DNA of 64,000 nt from Halorubrum salinarum (GCF_013267195.1 NZ_CP053941.1:992001-1056000); one strand, 5' to 3'. Positions 52,805-62,029 are shown, counted from the stretch's first letter. A program made the numbers and translations. The notes: a model not told the origin generated them from the letters alone.

Positions 52805-53556
52805 CCCGGCTCGGGCGGATCGGGACCGAGGCGGTCGCGGCGGCGCGGTCGTTCACCCGGCGCCGGACCGCGGTGTTCTTCACGTTCTTCTTCCCGGTCA
52901 TCCTCGTCGTCATCTTCGGCGCGCTGGTGCGGACGCAGCCGACCGGCGGCGGCCTCTTCGCCGAGCCGGCGGGCTACTACATTCCCGGCTACCTCGCGGT
53001 CGTCGTCCTGTTCACGCCGCTGTCGCGGGTCGGCTCCGAGATCGCGCGCCACCGCGACGGCGGGCGGTTCGAGAAGCTGGCGACCACGCCCCTCTCCCGC
53101 GCCGAGTGGCTCGTCGCGCACACGCTCGTCAACGTCGGCATCATCGGCGCCGCGAGCCTGCTCATCCTCGGCCTCGTGGTGGGGGTGACCGACGCGACGC
53201 TCGTCGTCTCGCCGGCGCTGGCCGCCCTGCCGGTCTTCGTCGCGGTCGCGGTCGCGCTCTTCTGCGGGCTCGGCGCCGTCCTCGGCGCGCTCGCCGACTC
53301 GCAGGACGGCGTGATCGCCGCGAGCAACACGGTCGCGCTCCCCCTGCTCTTCCTCTCCGAGACGTTCGTCACCCCGGCGCTCCTGCCGGAGTGGTTCCTG
53401 CCCGCGGTCGCCGCCTCGCCGCTGACGTACTTCGCGCGCGGGACCCGGGCGATCACCTTCACCGGCGGGCAGTGGGCCGGCGACCTCCTCGTGTTGACCG
53501 CGCTCGCGGCCGGCTTCCTCGCGGTCGGCGCGTACGCGGTGCCGCGGACGGAGTGA
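52801..53556 (+). CDS. ABC-2 type exporter, membrane subunit
   Basis: The protein has 251 residues with six hydrophobic helices. FFTFFFPVILVVIFGAL is helix 1, and GSEIARHRDGGRFEKLATTPLSRAEWLVAHT is the conserved ABC-2 coupling region. ATG start in the ATGA overlap with the ATPase. It probably exports a drug, lipid or glycan. Confidence 0.9.
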   Translation: MTRLGRIGTEAVAAARSFTRRRTAVFFTFFFPVILVVIFGALVRTQPTGGGLFAEPAGYYIPGYLAVVVLFTPLSRVGSEIARHRDGGRFEKLATTPLSRAEWLVAHTLVNVGIIGAASLLILGLVVGVTDATLVVSPALAALPVFVAVAVALFCGLGAVLGALADSQDGVIAASNTVALPLLFLSETFVTPALLPEWFLPAVAASPLTYFARGTRAITFTGGQWAGDLLVLTALAAGFLAVGAYAVPRTE

Positions 53557-53618
53557 CCCGGTCGGAACCGTCCATTTATGTCCGCAGACCGCGTCCGGAG
53601 GGAACGAGAGGGTAAGCG

Positions 53619-53762
53619 TTGACCACCGTTCACTTCACCTGTCCGGACTGCGAGCAGACCATCGAGGTCAACGACGCGATGCGGGAGACCATCCTCGACA
53701 CCGGCTGCCCGGTGTGCACCGCGGCCGCGGCGGAGGAGGACTTCGCCGTGACGTGCGAGTGA
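53619..53762 (+). CDS. small zinc-ribbon protein, TTG start (paralogue of 11978-12136)
   Basis: The protein has 47 residues and starts at TTG 53619; the preceding in-frame codon pair is closed by TAA at 53613-53615, and no ATG or GTG fits. Cys pairs: FTCPDCEQT and GCPVCTAA. It keeps the same spacing as the 52-residue paralogue, including DAMRETILDTGC. This ORF is too short for usual gene calling. Function unknown. Confidence 0.75.
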   Translation: MTTVHFTCPDCEQTIEVNDAMRETILDTGCPVCTAAAAEEDFAVTCE

Positions 53763-53915
53763 CCGTCGCGACCCGATGGCGTCGGTTCGACGCCGGACCC
53801 CGTCGGAAACCGGAGCGACGCGCTCGCCGCCGCTCCGTCCCCGCGATCGCCACGCGTTCGCACATCGCATCCGGTTGCTGAGCCTTTTTGCGTCGACCGC
53901 GACAACCGTTCGGCG

Positions 53916-54929
53916 ATGACGCCCGAACTCGACGAGATCGATCTGGGAACCGTGCCGCTGGGTCGGACCGGCCTGCGGACGAGCGAGCTCCAGTTCGGCA
54001 CGTGGCGGTTCGGCCGCGTGACCGAGGCGGGGAACGTTGAGATCGACGAGGAGCGCGCCCACGAGCTGCTCGACGCCTACGAGACCGCCGGCGGGCGGTA
54101 CATCGACACCGCCGACGTGTACGGCGGCGGCGACTGCGAGCGCTGGATCGGCGACTGGCTCGCCGAGCGCGACCGCGAGCGCTACACCGTCGCCTCGAAG
54201 GTGTACTGGCAGATCCGCGACGGCGACCCGAACAGCCGCGGGACGAACCGCAAGAACGTGCGCCACCGCGTCGACGCCCTGCTCGACCGGCTCGACACCG
54301 ACTACGTCGACGTCCTCTACATCCACCGCTGGGACGACGAGACCCCCGCCCGCGAGCTGATGAAGACGCTGAACGGGCTCGTCGAGTCCGGGAAGGTCCA
54401 CTACCTCGGCGCCTCGACGCTCCGCCCGAACGCCTGGAAGGTCGCCCGCGCCAACGAGATCGCCCGCAGCGAGGGCTGGGAGCCGTTCACGGTGCTCCAG
54501 CCGCGCTACAACCTCGTCGACCGCGAGATCGAGGGGGAGTACTTGGAGTTCGCGCGCCAGCGGAACCTCGCCGTCTCCCCGTGGAGCCCGCTCGGACAGG
54601 GCTTCCTGACCGGGAAGTACGACCGCGACGCCGACCTGCCCGGCGACTCGAAGGCGGCGGAGTCGAGTCGGTTCCAGGAGGCGTACCTCACCGAGGAGAA
54701 CTTCGACGTCCACGACGAGCTGGACGCGGTCGCCGACGAGGTCGGCGCCTCGCCCGCCCAGACCGCGCTCGCGTGGCTCTCGCACCGCGACGGCGTCACG
54801 GCGCCGATCGTCGGCGCCCGGACCGTCGACCAGCTGCGAGAGAACCTCGCGGCCGCGGCGATCGACCTCTCGGACGAGCAGGTCGACCGCCTGACGGCGG
54901 CCAAGCCGGGCCCGTACGACGAGCTCTGA
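53916..54929 (+). CDS. aldo/keto reductase
   Basis: The protein has 337 residues. The catalytic tetrad is visible: Asp (YIDTADVYGGG), Tyr (DVYGGGD), Lys (YTVASKVYW) and His (VLYIHRWDD). The NADP-binding end has LAWLSHRDGVTAPIVGARTVDQL. It reduces aldehydes or ketones. GCCTTTTTGCG lies 30 nt upstream: leaderless. Confidence 0.9.
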   Translation: MTPELDEIDLGTVPLGRTGLRTSELQFGTWRFGRVTEAGNVEIDEERAHELLDAYETAGGRYIDTADVYGGGDCERWIGDWLAERDRERYTVASKVYWQIRDGDPNSRGTNRKNVRHRVDALLDRLDTDYVDVLYIHRWDDETPARELMKTLNGLVESGKVHYLGASTLRPNAWKVARANEIARSEGWEPFTVLQPRYNLVDREIEGEYLEFARQRNLAVSPWSPLGQGFLTGKYDRDADLPGDSKAAESSRFQEAYLTEENFDVHDELDAVADEVGASPAQTALAWLSHRDGVTAPIVGARTVDQLRENLAAAAIDLSDEQVDRLTAAKPGPYDEL

Positions 54930-54951
54930 AGCGAGTGGGCGCGGTCGCCGG

Positions 54952-55653
54952 CTACCGCTCCGCGCAGTAGTCGACGAAGTTCCGCAGGATCTTCAGCCCC
55001 GTCTCGCCGCTCTTCTCGGGGTGGAACTGCGTGCCGAACACGTTGCCCGCCTCGTTGGCGACGACCGCCGGGAAGTCGACCCCGTAGTCGGCGGTGGCGA
55101 CGACCGCGTCGGCGTCGTCCGGCGCGGCGTAGTAGGAGTGGACGAAGTAGGCGTGCTCGCCGTCGACGGACCCGCCGGCGGACGCGGCCGCCCCCGACTC
55201 CCCCGCCCCGTCGACCCCGTCGACGATCGGGTGGTCGCGCTCGACTTCGAGCTCGTTCCAGCCCATGTGCGGCACCTTCCGGTCGACCTCGAAGCGGACG
55301 TTGGTGCCGGGGATCAGGTCGAGCCCCGTCACCTCGCCTTCGCCCGCGTGGTCGGCCTCCTCGCTCGTCGTGAGGAGCATCTGCATCCCGAGGCAGATCC
55401 CGAAGAGGGGGCGCCCCGCCTCGGCGTGGTCGGTCAGCGCCTCGCGCAGCGGGCCGGCGTTCTCCATCCCTTCACGGAACGCGCCGACGCCGGGGAGGAC
55501 GACGCCGTCGGCGGCCGCGAACGCCTCGGGGTCGTCGGTGATCTCGACGGACGCGCCCGCGCGCTCCAGCCCGCGGGTCGCGGACCGGAGGTTCCCGAGC
55601 CCGTAGTCCACGAGCGCGACGGACACCTCGGCGTCCGTTGGTGATTCGTCCAT
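54952..55653 (-). CDS. hisH: imidazole glycerol phosphate synthase subunit HisH
   Basis: The protein has 233 residues. It is a class I glutamine amidotransferase: VALVDYGLGNLRS, the nucleophile in FGICLGMQML, and the His-Glu pair in GTQFHPEKSG. It supplies ammonia to HisF in histidine synthesis; hisE lies 7 kb away, and hisF is not in the window. The VPHMGWNELE segment is typical of HisH. Confidence 0.94.
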   Translation of the reverse strand: MDESPTDAEVSVALVDYGLGNLRSATRGLERAGASVEITDDPEAFAAADGVVLPGVGAFREGMENAGPLREALTDHAEAGRPLFGICLGMQMLLTTSEEADHAGEGEVTGLDLIPGTNVRFEVDRKVPHMGWNELEVERDHPIVDGVDGAGESGAAASAGGSVDGEHAYFVHSYYAAPDDADAVVATADYGVDFPAVVANEAGNVFGTQFHPEKSGETGLKILRNFVDYCAER

Positions 55654-55726
55654 GGTTCCGGTTCGCGACCGCGGTGGAAGTCAGTTTCCATCCGGGAACT
55701 GTTACATAGCGGTATAGAGTCGTGTG

Positions 55727-55736
55727 TATATATTAA
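55727..55736 (+). promoter_or_regulatory. TATA element of the phosphonate importer operon
   Basis: TATATATTAA lies 47-56 nt before the PhnD ATG. A start near 55757 would leave a short leader of about 26 nt. The preceding 40 bp are AT-rich for this genome and could hold a phosphate-response site, but none is identified. Confidence 0.45.
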
Positions 55737-55782
55737 CAGCAACACTTTTGAAACGCCAGTAAAAGCATCAAATGGACACCTC

Positions 55783-56853
55783 ATGGCGCAACGACGCAAA
55801 TTCCTCAAGATCGCGGGTGCGGCAAGTATCGTTGGACTCGCAGGCTGTAGCGGCGGCGGCGACGGGTCCGACGGCGGCGACGGCTCCGACGGCGGCGACG
55901 GGATGGACGGGTCCGACGGATCCGACGGGTCTGACGGGTCTGACGGCTCCGACGGCGGCGACTCGCAGATGTCGTTCGGCGGCGACGGGAAAGTCGACTT
56001 CGGCATCTCGCCGTCGGTCCCGCAGGAGGACCTCGAGGTGCAGTACTCCCCGCTGCTCGACCACGTGGGGAGCTATCTGAAGGAGAACTACGAGGTCCCC
56101 GACGGCCTCTCGGTCGAGGGGAACGTCGGCAGTAACTACAGCGCGATCATCCAGTCGCTCGGCCAGGGCACGACCGACGTCGCGGAGACGGGGCCGTTCG
56201 CGGCCGCCCTCGGCGTGAAGACCGGGAACGCGGAGATCATCCTCCAGCGGTTCGGCTACGGCGGCTGGACGTACAAGAGCATCATCGCGACGCCGAACGA
56301 CAGCGACATCACGGAGCTGTCGGACCTGTCCGGCAAGACCGTCGCCTTCTCCGACCGCCTGTCGACCAGCGGTGCGCTGTACCCGCTGTACAGCATGTCG
56401 AGCGAGGGCGGCCTCGACATCGGCAGTCTGCCCGAGGGCGACGGCTCGCAGGCCGAGTTCGACGCCCGCTTCGCCGGCGGTCACGTCGGCTCGTACACCC
56501 TCCTCGAGCAGGGGCAGGTCGACGCGGCGGCGATGGGCGGCTTCGTCCGCGACACCGGCACCGGCCCCGCGCCGGACGCCTGGCAGGAGGTCGCCACCAC
56601 GCTCCACGAGGACGAGGGGCTGCCGCGCGCGCCGATGGTGGTGTCGCCCGAACTGAGCGACGACGTGAAGTCCGCCATTCAGGAGTCGTTCCTCGAGGCG
56701 CCGGACAGCATCTACTACGGCGCCGACGGCGAGTCCGACACCGACGACGACCTCTGGTTCAGCAAGGTCCGCGAGGCGAGCCAGGAGGACTACCAGTCCG
56801 TCATCGACGTCGCCAACGAGCTCGGCGTCGGCACGGACATCTTCGACCAGTAA
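55783..56853 (+). CDS. phnD: phosphonate/phosphate ABC transporter substrate-binding lipoprotein
   Basis: The protein has 356 residues. MAQRRKFLKIAGAASIVGLAGC is an RR-containing signal with an LAGC lipobox. A GSD-rich linker of about 40 residues follows, then the PhnD binding domain (FGISPSVPQEDLEVQY, LGQGTTDVAETGPFAA, KTVAFSDRLSTSG). It captures phosphonates or phosphite outside the cell. The linker recalls the S-layer GSD stalk. Confidence 0.92.
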   Translation: MAQRRKFLKIAGAASIVGLAGCSGGGDGSDGGDGSDGGDGMDGSDGSDGSDGSDGSDGGDSQMSFGGDGKVDFGISPSVPQEDLEVQYSPLLDHVGSYLKENYEVPDGLSVEGNVGSNYSAIIQSLGQGTTDVAETGPFAAALGVKTGNAEIILQRFGYGGWTYKSIIATPNDSDITELSDLSGKTVAFSDRLSTSGALYPLYSMSSEGGLDIGSLPEGDGSQAEFDARFAGGHVGSYTLLEQGQVDAAAMGGFVRDTGTGPAPDAWQEVATTLHEDEGLPRAPMVVSPELSDDVKSAIQESFLEAPDSIYYGADGESDTDDDLWFSKVREASQEDYQSVIDVANELGVGTDIFDQ

Positions 56854-56919
56854 GGCCTCGTCTCCAACTTCGGATCACTTTTCACCCGATCCCTCCCCTT
56901 TCGGACAACGTCACACGCT

Positions 56920-57738
56920 ATGCCAACGATCGAATTCGAAAACGTCACCAAGAGATACGGCGAGGACACCGTCGCCCTCGACGACGTATCGTTCACCATC
57001 TCCGAGGGCGAATTCGTCATCCTCCTCGGTCCCTCCGGCGCCGGCAAGTCGACGATGCTCCGCGTGTTGAACGGACTCACGCAGCCCACCGAGGGGTCCG
57101 TCCGCATCGGCGACGAGGAGATTCAGGGTAACCGCAGCAGCGTCGGCATGGTGTTCCAGGAACACTACCTCATTGAGAGCAAGACCGCGTTCGGCAACGC
57201 GCTGTCGGGCGCGCTCTCCCGGAACGGCCTCCTCCGGAGCGCCCTCGGGATGCACGACGACGACGACAAGCGGACCGCCCTGGAAGCCCTCCAGACGGTC
57301 GGCCTCCTCGACGAGGCGGGACAGCGCGCCGAGTCGATGAGCGGCGGGCAGAAACAGCGCGTCGGGATCGCCCGCGCGCTGGTTCAGAACCCCGAGATCG
57401 TCCTCGCCGACGAGCCGGTGGCCAGCCTCGACCCGAAGGCCGCCCGCGACGTGATGCGCTACCTCAAGAAGGCCGCGACCGAGCAGGACCTCACGACGAT
57501 CACCAGCCTCCACCAGGTGAACATCGCGCGCGAGTTCGGGGATCGGTTCCTCGGGATCCGCGACGGCGAGGTGATCTTCGACGGCGACGCCGACGACCTC
57601 ACGATGGACGAGATGGACCGGATCTACTACGGCAGCGCACAGGACGGCAAGACGGTCCCGACCGGGACGACGAGCGAGGAACTGGGCGAGACCGACGCCG
57701 AGGCCGACGCGGCCGCAGACGGGGGGCGAGAGGCGTGA
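56920..57738 (+). CDS. phnC: phosphonate ABC transporter ATP-binding protein
   Basis: The protein has 272 residues. Walker A GPSGAGKSTMLRVL, signature MSGGQKQRVGIARAL, Walker B ILADEPVASLDP and switch His SLHQVN. The insert with SALGMHDDDDK is a PhnC-type feature. It energises the importer with phnD and phnE. Confidence 0.93.
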   Translation: MPTIEFENVTKRYGEDTVALDDVSFTISEGEFVILLGPSGAGKSTMLRVLNGLTQPTEGSVRIGDEEIQGNRSSVGMVFQEHYLIESKTAFGNALSGALSRNGLLRSALGMHDDDDKRTALEALQTVGLLDEAGQRAESMSGGQKQRVGIARALVQNPEIVLADEPVASLDPKAARDVMRYLKKAATEQDLTTITSLHQVNIAREFGDRFLGIRDGEVIFDGDADDLTMDEMDRIYYGSAQDGKTVPTGTTSEELGETDAEADAAADGGREA

Positions 57739-58751
57739 GTTCCCCGTCCGACTCCGCGATCGCCGACCAGTTCCGCTCGCTCGAACGGCTCCGGCGCCTC
57801 AAGTACCTGCTGTGGAGCGCGCTGCTCGCCGCCGTCCTCGGCGTCACCTACTGGGGGCTCGGCTTCATCGGGTTCCAGCCGAACGTCGTCGCCGGACGGC
57901 TCCCGGCGATGTACGAGTTCATCGCGACCGGCTTCTTCCCCCCCGACTTCCAGAACTTCACGATCTACACCAAAGACCAGGGGATCACGGGGCTTCAGGC
58001 GATCCCGGCGAGCTTCGGCGAGGGCGGCGCCCGCATCGTCGAGAGCTTCCAGTCGCCGCGGCAGACGCTGGTGAAGGCGAGCCTCGTGACGCTCCTCCTC
58101 GGCTTCATGGGCACCGTGTTCGCCTTCCCGTTCGCGCTGATCCTCGGCGTGCTCGGCAGCGAGCGCGTCACGCCGTTCCCGTTCAACTTCATCTTCCGCG
58201 GGACCCTCAGCGGCATCCGCGCCATCCCCGCGATCGTCTGGATCTTCCTGTACATCCCCGTCGGGCCGCCGGGACAGGTGACGGCGGTGCTCGCGATCGC
58301 GACCGACAGCATCGGGAACCTCGGCCGCCTGTTCACCGACGACCTCGAAGAGATCGAGGAGGGGCCGATCGAGGCGATCCGGTCGACGGGCGCCTCGGGC
58401 ACCCAGACCGTGAGCTTCGGGATGCTGAGTCAGGTGTCGCGCTCCTTCATCGCGTGGACGCTGTACATCTTGGAGATCAACACCCGGATCGCCATCTCGC
58501 TCGGGGTCGTCGGCGCCGGCGGCCTCGGGCTGATGATCCGGAACAGTCAGGACCTCTTCGAGTTCCAGCAGACCGCCGCGGGGCTGGTGATGGTGTTCAT
58601 CGTCGTCCTCGGCATCGAGCTCATCTCCTCGCGGATCCGCGCCCGGCTCCGCCCCGGCGAGCACGAGGGGAAGGGACTGATCGAAGCGATCCGCGGCCTG
58701 TTCGACGCGAAGAAGTGGCTCGGTATCGGCGACGGTCCCAAGCGGGACTGA
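57735..58751 (+). CDS. phnE: phosphonate ABC transporter permease
   Basis: The protein has 338 residues from a GTG overlapping the phnC stop by 4 nt. About six hydrophobic helices. The EAA-type loop is EIEEGPIEAIRSTGASGTQ, and LSGIRAIPAIVWIFLYIPV is typical of PhnE. With phnC and phnD it imports phosphonates or related anions. Its gene converges on the uracil-DNA glycosylase gene. Confidence 0.92.
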   Translation: MSSPSDSAIADQFRSLERLRRLKYLLWSALLAAVLGVTYWGLGFIGFQPNVVAGRLPAMYEFIATGFFPPDFQNFTIYTKDQGITGLQAIPASFGEGGARIVESFQSPRQTLVKASLVTLLLGFMGTVFAFPFALILGVLGSERVTPFPFNFIFRGTLSGIRAIPAIVWIFLYIPVGPPGQVTAVLAIATDSIGNLGRLFTDDLEEIEEGPIEAIRSTGASGTQTVSFGMLSQVSRSFIAWTLYILEINTRIAISLGVVGAGGLGLMIRNSQDLFEFQQTAAGLVMVFIVVLGIELISSRIRARLRPGEHEGKGLIEAIRGLFDAKKWLGIGDGPKRD

Positions 58752-58755
58752 GCGC

Positions 58756-59379
58756 CTAAAACTCGCCGAGCCGCGACTGGCCGTCGCCGTTTTCGCCGCG
58801 CTCTCCGACGCCGCTCAGCTCCGCCGCACGAGCGATCGTCTCGAAGAAGCCGTCGCGTTGACTCCGGTCGTACAGCGTCGCCGCCGGGTGGACCGACAGG
58901 AGGACGCGCCGCGACGCGCCGGCGAGCCGCGCGTCAACCACGTCGCCGGACGCCGAGGTGATCGCCACCGACCGGTCGAGGAGGTGCTCGCTCGGCACCT
59001 TCCCGAGCGTCACGATCAGCGCCGGGTCGAGGCGGTCGATCTCCGCTTCGAGGTGGCCCCGGCAGTTCGACAGCTCCTCGGTCGTCGGGTCCCGGTTGTC
59101 GGGCGGGCGGCACCGGACGCAGTTCGTGATCCGCACGTCGGCGCGGGCGAGCCCCGCGTCGCGTAGCGCCTCGTCGAGCACGTCGCCCGACCGCCCGACG
59201 AACGGCTCGCCCTCCTCGTCCTCGGTGGCGCCCGGCCCCTCGCCGACGAACAGCAGGTCCGCGTCCGTCGGGCCGACGCCGTCGACGATCCGGCTCCGCG
59301 AGGCGACCAGTTCCGGGCACCGCTCGCAGGCGGGCACGCGGAGGTCCTCGTCGAGCCCGTCGCCGCCGTGTTCGCTCAT
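58756..59379 (-). CDS. uracil-DNA glycosylase (family 4-like, iron-sulfur)
   Basis: The protein has 207 residues. Four cysteines (CERC, NCVRC, LSNC) match the 4Fe-4S ligands of thermophile-type UDG. Motif A is GEGPGATEDEEGEPFVGR and motif B is HPAATL. It removes uracil from DNA. ATG 59377-59379 is preferred over a GTG six bases earlier; TCTAAGG lies 27 nt upstream. Confidence 0.9.
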   Translation of the reverse strand: MSEHGGDGLDEDLRVPACERCPELVASRSRIVDGVGPTDADLLFVGEGPGATEDEEGEPFVGRSGDVLDEALRDAGLARADVRITNCVRCRPPDNRDPTTEELSNCRGHLEAEIDRLDPALIVTLGKVPSEHLLDRSVAITSASGDVVDARLAGASRRVLLSVHPAATLYDRSQRDGFFETIARAAELSGVGERGENGDGQSRLGEF

Positions 59380-59403
59380 ACCCACGGATCCGGGCGCGGC
59401 CGT

Positions 59404-60009
59404 CTAAGGTGCGTCGGTCGCTCCGGGCGATCGCTCGCCCGCCGTCGCCTCGCGGTGCGCGCTCGCCGCGAGCGCGGCGATCCGGAGCGGCTCGCAGCGA
59501 CGGAACCCATCACGGGTGAGCCCCTTGACCGCCGCCGCGGCGCGCTCGGGGTCGAGGCCGACCGCGCGGACGAACCGGGGCTCGTCGGCCTCGCCGTCCG
59601 CGTCCGCGGAGCCGACCGGAACGCGGGCCGGCAGCGAGCGGTACGTCGCGAGGCGGTCGGCGAGCGCGTCGCCGTCGAACGCGTCGCGCAGGGCCGGTTC
59701 GAGCCCGGGGCTCGCCTCGTAGCTCACGGCGTACACCGGCCGGTCGAGCGTCTCGCGGAGTCGGTCGAGGTCGAGGAGGTTGAACCACGCCGGCGCGACC
59801 CCCGCGCAAGCGACGTGCCGGACGTCCTCGCGACCGAGCGCGCGCCAGCAGTCGATCACGGCGTCGGTCGCGTCGGTCCCCCCGACGGTACACCGCGCGA
59901 ACGCGACGCCGTCGGGCGTCCCGTCGGCGCGGACGACGACGCCGGCCGCGTAGCTAACGTCGCGGGCGTCGGAGAACGCGACGCCGAGCGTGCGGCTCGG
60001 CGCGGTCAC
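59404..60009 (-). CDS. DUF99 family protein (UPF0215)
   Basis: The protein has 201 residues from GTG 60007-60009. VGGTDATDAVIDC, HVACAGVAPAWFNLLDLDRL and RPVYAVSYEASPG follow the archaeal DUF99 pattern. The family has been linked to an endonuclease acting on deoxyuridine or other damaged bases; that role is suggested here by its neighbour, uracil-DNA glycosylase. It begins immediately after the DUF5786 stop. Confidence 0.85.
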   Translation of the reverse strand: MTAPSRTLGVAFSDARDVSYAAGVVVRADGTPDGVAFARCTVGGTDATDAVIDCWRALGREDVRHVACAGVAPAWFNLLDLDRLRETLDRPVYAVSYEASPGLEPALRDAFDGDALADRLATYRSLPARVPVGSADADGEADEPRFVRAVGLDPERAAAAVKGLTRDGFRRCEPLRIAALAASAHREATAGERSPGATDAP

Positions 60010-60192
60010 TCACGCGTCCTCGGACTTGATCTCCTGGAGCCGATCGAGAAGCTCGTCGTTCGAGGCGCCGGGCTCGTAGTCGACGGACCCCTGGTGGGTC
60101 TCCTGGGCAGCCCGGACACCGTCGTCGTCGTCGAAGTCCGCGTCCAGGTCCTGATTCTCCTGTTCGGACTCGTCGTAGCTGCCGAAGCCCAT
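60010..60192 (-). CDS. DUF5786 small acidic protein
   Basis: The protein has 60 residues: MGFGSYDESEQENQDLDADF, a DDD run, then LLDRLQEIKSEDA helix. This is the DUF5786 haloarchaeal family. Its stop abuts the DUF99 start with no spacer, so they are likely one transcript. GATTTATTTG lies about 31 nt upstream on this strand. Function unknown. Confidence 0.82.
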   Translation of the reverse strand: MGFGSYDESEQENQDLDADFDDDDGVRAAQETHQGSVDYEPGASNDELLDRLQEIKSEDA

Positions 60193-60303
60193 CTGTGTGT
60201 AAAGTTAACGGCGGGTGTCAAATAAATCCACGGCCGCCCGCGGGGGAGAGACGCCGCGCGGCCGCGGCTGTACCCTTTTGTCGCTCCGCGAGCGAGTACG
60301 GAC

Positions 60304-60945
60304 ATGGAGCCGATCACCGTCACCGCGGACGCGGAGGAGTTCACCTGTAACGCGTACCTCGCCGTCGGGGACGCGACGACGCTCGTCGACGCGGGAACGA
60401 TGCCGGGCGTCGACGACGTGATCGCCGACGCGCTCGACGACGCCGGCGTCGACGGGCTCGACCGCGTCGTGATCACCCACCAGCACCACGACCACGTGGG
60501 CGAGCTCGACGCGGTGGTCGACCGCTTCGACCCCCGGGTGTTCGCGTACGCGGACCACCCGCGCCGCGACGTGGCGCTCGAAGACGGTGACGAGGTGCTC
60601 GTCGGGAGCGAGGCGTGCGAGGTCGTCCACACGCCCGGCCACGCCGACGACCACGTCTCGCTCGTCGGCGAGGAGCGGCTCTACTCCGGCGACGTGGTCG
60701 TCTACAACGACGGCGCCTTCGACGACGGCTCGTTCGGCCGCACCGACATGGCCGGCCAGTCCCGCGAGCGCCTGATCGAGAGCCTCCGCGAGATCCTCGA
60801 CCGCCTGCCCGACACGACCGCGGCGATGTTCCCCGGCCACGGCGACGTCTACCGCGCCGCCGACGGGCCGGACACCGTCCGCGAGGTGATCGAGCGCGCG
60901 ACGGAGCGCGCCGAGCGACGCGAGCCGAAGTACCCCGACGAGTGA
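60304..60945 (+). CDS. MBL-fold metallo-hydrolase
   Basis: The protein has 213 residues. THQHHDHVGELD is the HxHxDH metal motif; HTPGHADDHVSL and MFPGHGDVY supply further His ligands; SGDVVVYND gives the bridging Asp. Likely a hydroxyacylglutathione-hydrolase or persulfide dioxygenase-like enzyme; the substrate is uncertain. CCCTTTTG lies 28 nt upstream. Confidence 0.9.
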   Translation: MEPITVTADAEEFTCNAYLAVGDATTLVDAGTMPGVDDVIADALDDAGVDGLDRVVITHQHHDHVGELDAVVDRFDPRVFAYADHPRRDVALEDGDEVLVGSEACEVVHTPGHADDHVSLVGEERLYSGDVVVYNDGAFDDGSFGRTDMAGQSRERLIESLREILDRLPDTTAAMFPGHGDVYRAADGPDTVREVIERATERAERREPKYPDE

Positions 60946-61050
60946 GCGCGGGGCGCGACCGAGACCGGGGTCGTGAGGGAGACGCGCGGCTGGCCGTCGA
61001 GAGGGAATAGCTCGGAGGAAGGGCCGGGAGCGGCCCGGCGGCAGACCGGA

Positions 61051-61200
61051 TTACGCGGCGCGGCGCTCGGTCGCCTTCGGGCGGAGCTTGGTGTAGCCGC
61101 ACTTGCGGCAGCGCTCGGCCTCGGAGGCGTTCCGGGCGTTACAGCGCATACAGATCTGTCGGTCGAGCATGCGGCGTTCGGCGGCGTCGAATTTGGCCAT
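61051..61200 (-). CDS. rpl40e: 50S ribosomal protein L40e
   Basis: The protein has 49 residues: [20 protein letters not shown], with a zinc ribbon C-x2-C-x9-C-x2-C (CMRC, CRKCGY) and a basic [10 protein letters not shown] tail. This is the archaeal L40e. CTTTTACAG lies 28 nt upstream on this strand. Confidence 0.95.
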   Translation of the reverse strand: MAKFDAAERRMLDRQICMRCNARNASEAERCRKCGYTKLRPKATERRAA

Positions 61201-61337
61201 ACCGTCACTGCGCGTGCGGTGCTGTAAAAGGTTGCGAGACGCCGCGGCGGCGGGTCGCGTCCCCGAAGCGGCTGTCTGAGAGCGTTCGGGTGCGGCCATC
61301 GGCCGCGAGAAGAACGGTTACCGAACGGGACCGACGG

Positions 61338-61607
61338 TCAGGCGCCCGCTTCCGTGAGGGCGGCCTCGATGTCCTCGCGCTGCGTGACGCCGACGAAGCG
61401 GTCGACGACGCCGTCGTCGTTCTCGACGATGAGCGTCGGGAGCGAGCGGACCTGGTACTGGTTCGCGACGTCCTGCTCCTCGTCGACATCGACCTTCTGG
61501 AGCTCGAACGCGTCGCCGAGGTCCTCCTGAATCTCCTCCAGGATGGGGTCTTGGGTCTTACACGGGCCGCACCACTCGGCGTGGAAATCCAGCAGTCGAA
61601 CGGTCAT
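61338..61607 (-). CDS. thioredoxin
   Basis: The protein has 89 residues, slightly short. The active site is [12 protein letters not shown]; the cis-Pro is in [12 protein letters not shown]. It is the likely electron acceptor of the reductase at 45423-46493. The ATG at 61605-61607 is preferred over the upstream codon at 61619 ([12 protein letters not shown] is the normal start). Confidence 0.93.
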   Translation of the reverse strand: MTVRLLDFHAEWCGPCKTQDPILEEIQEDLGDAFELQKVDVDEEQDVANQYQVRSLPTLIVENDDGVVDRFVGVTQREDIEAALTEAGA

Positions 61608-61776
61608 AGTCGGCGTCAACTATCGCCGGCCCGCGCATAAGGGTTTCCCACTCGTGTACTCCGGCGGTCCACGCGGCGCGATCGGCGGCCGCGACCCGGC
61701 CCGAGGACGCGGCCGCGACCCGTCGGCTCGGGCGGCGAACGAAACGTTTACGCCGCGTCGCCGTCCAGCAACGGAC

Positions 61777-61938
61777 ATGAGTGGTTCCAACTCCGGCGGG
61801 CTGATGTCCAGCGCGGGACTGGTCCGCTACTTCGAGAACGAGGACCGGAACGCCATCTCGATCGACCCCAAGACGGTCGTCGCGTTCTGCGTCCTCTTCG
61901 GCGTGTTCGTCCAGATCCTCTCGCTGACGGTCGCGTAG
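61777..61938 (+). CDS. Sec61 beta (SecG-like) preprotein translocase subunit
   Basis: The protein has 53 residues: [20 protein letters not shown], then one C-terminal helix ([17 protein letters not shown]). This is the archaeal Sec61beta layout, a small partner of SecYE. CGTTTACG lies 29 nt upstream: leaderless. Confidence 0.92.
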   Translation: MSGSNSGGLMSSAGLVRYFENEDRNAISIDPKTVVAFCVLFGVFVQILSLTVA

Positions 61939-62029
61939 GCTCCCCCTTCTCCTCGCACCGACGGACCGAGCGCGAACCGTTCGCCCGCGTAGCGCGCCCT
62001 TTTTCCACGCGCCCGCCCCATCTGTGCGT

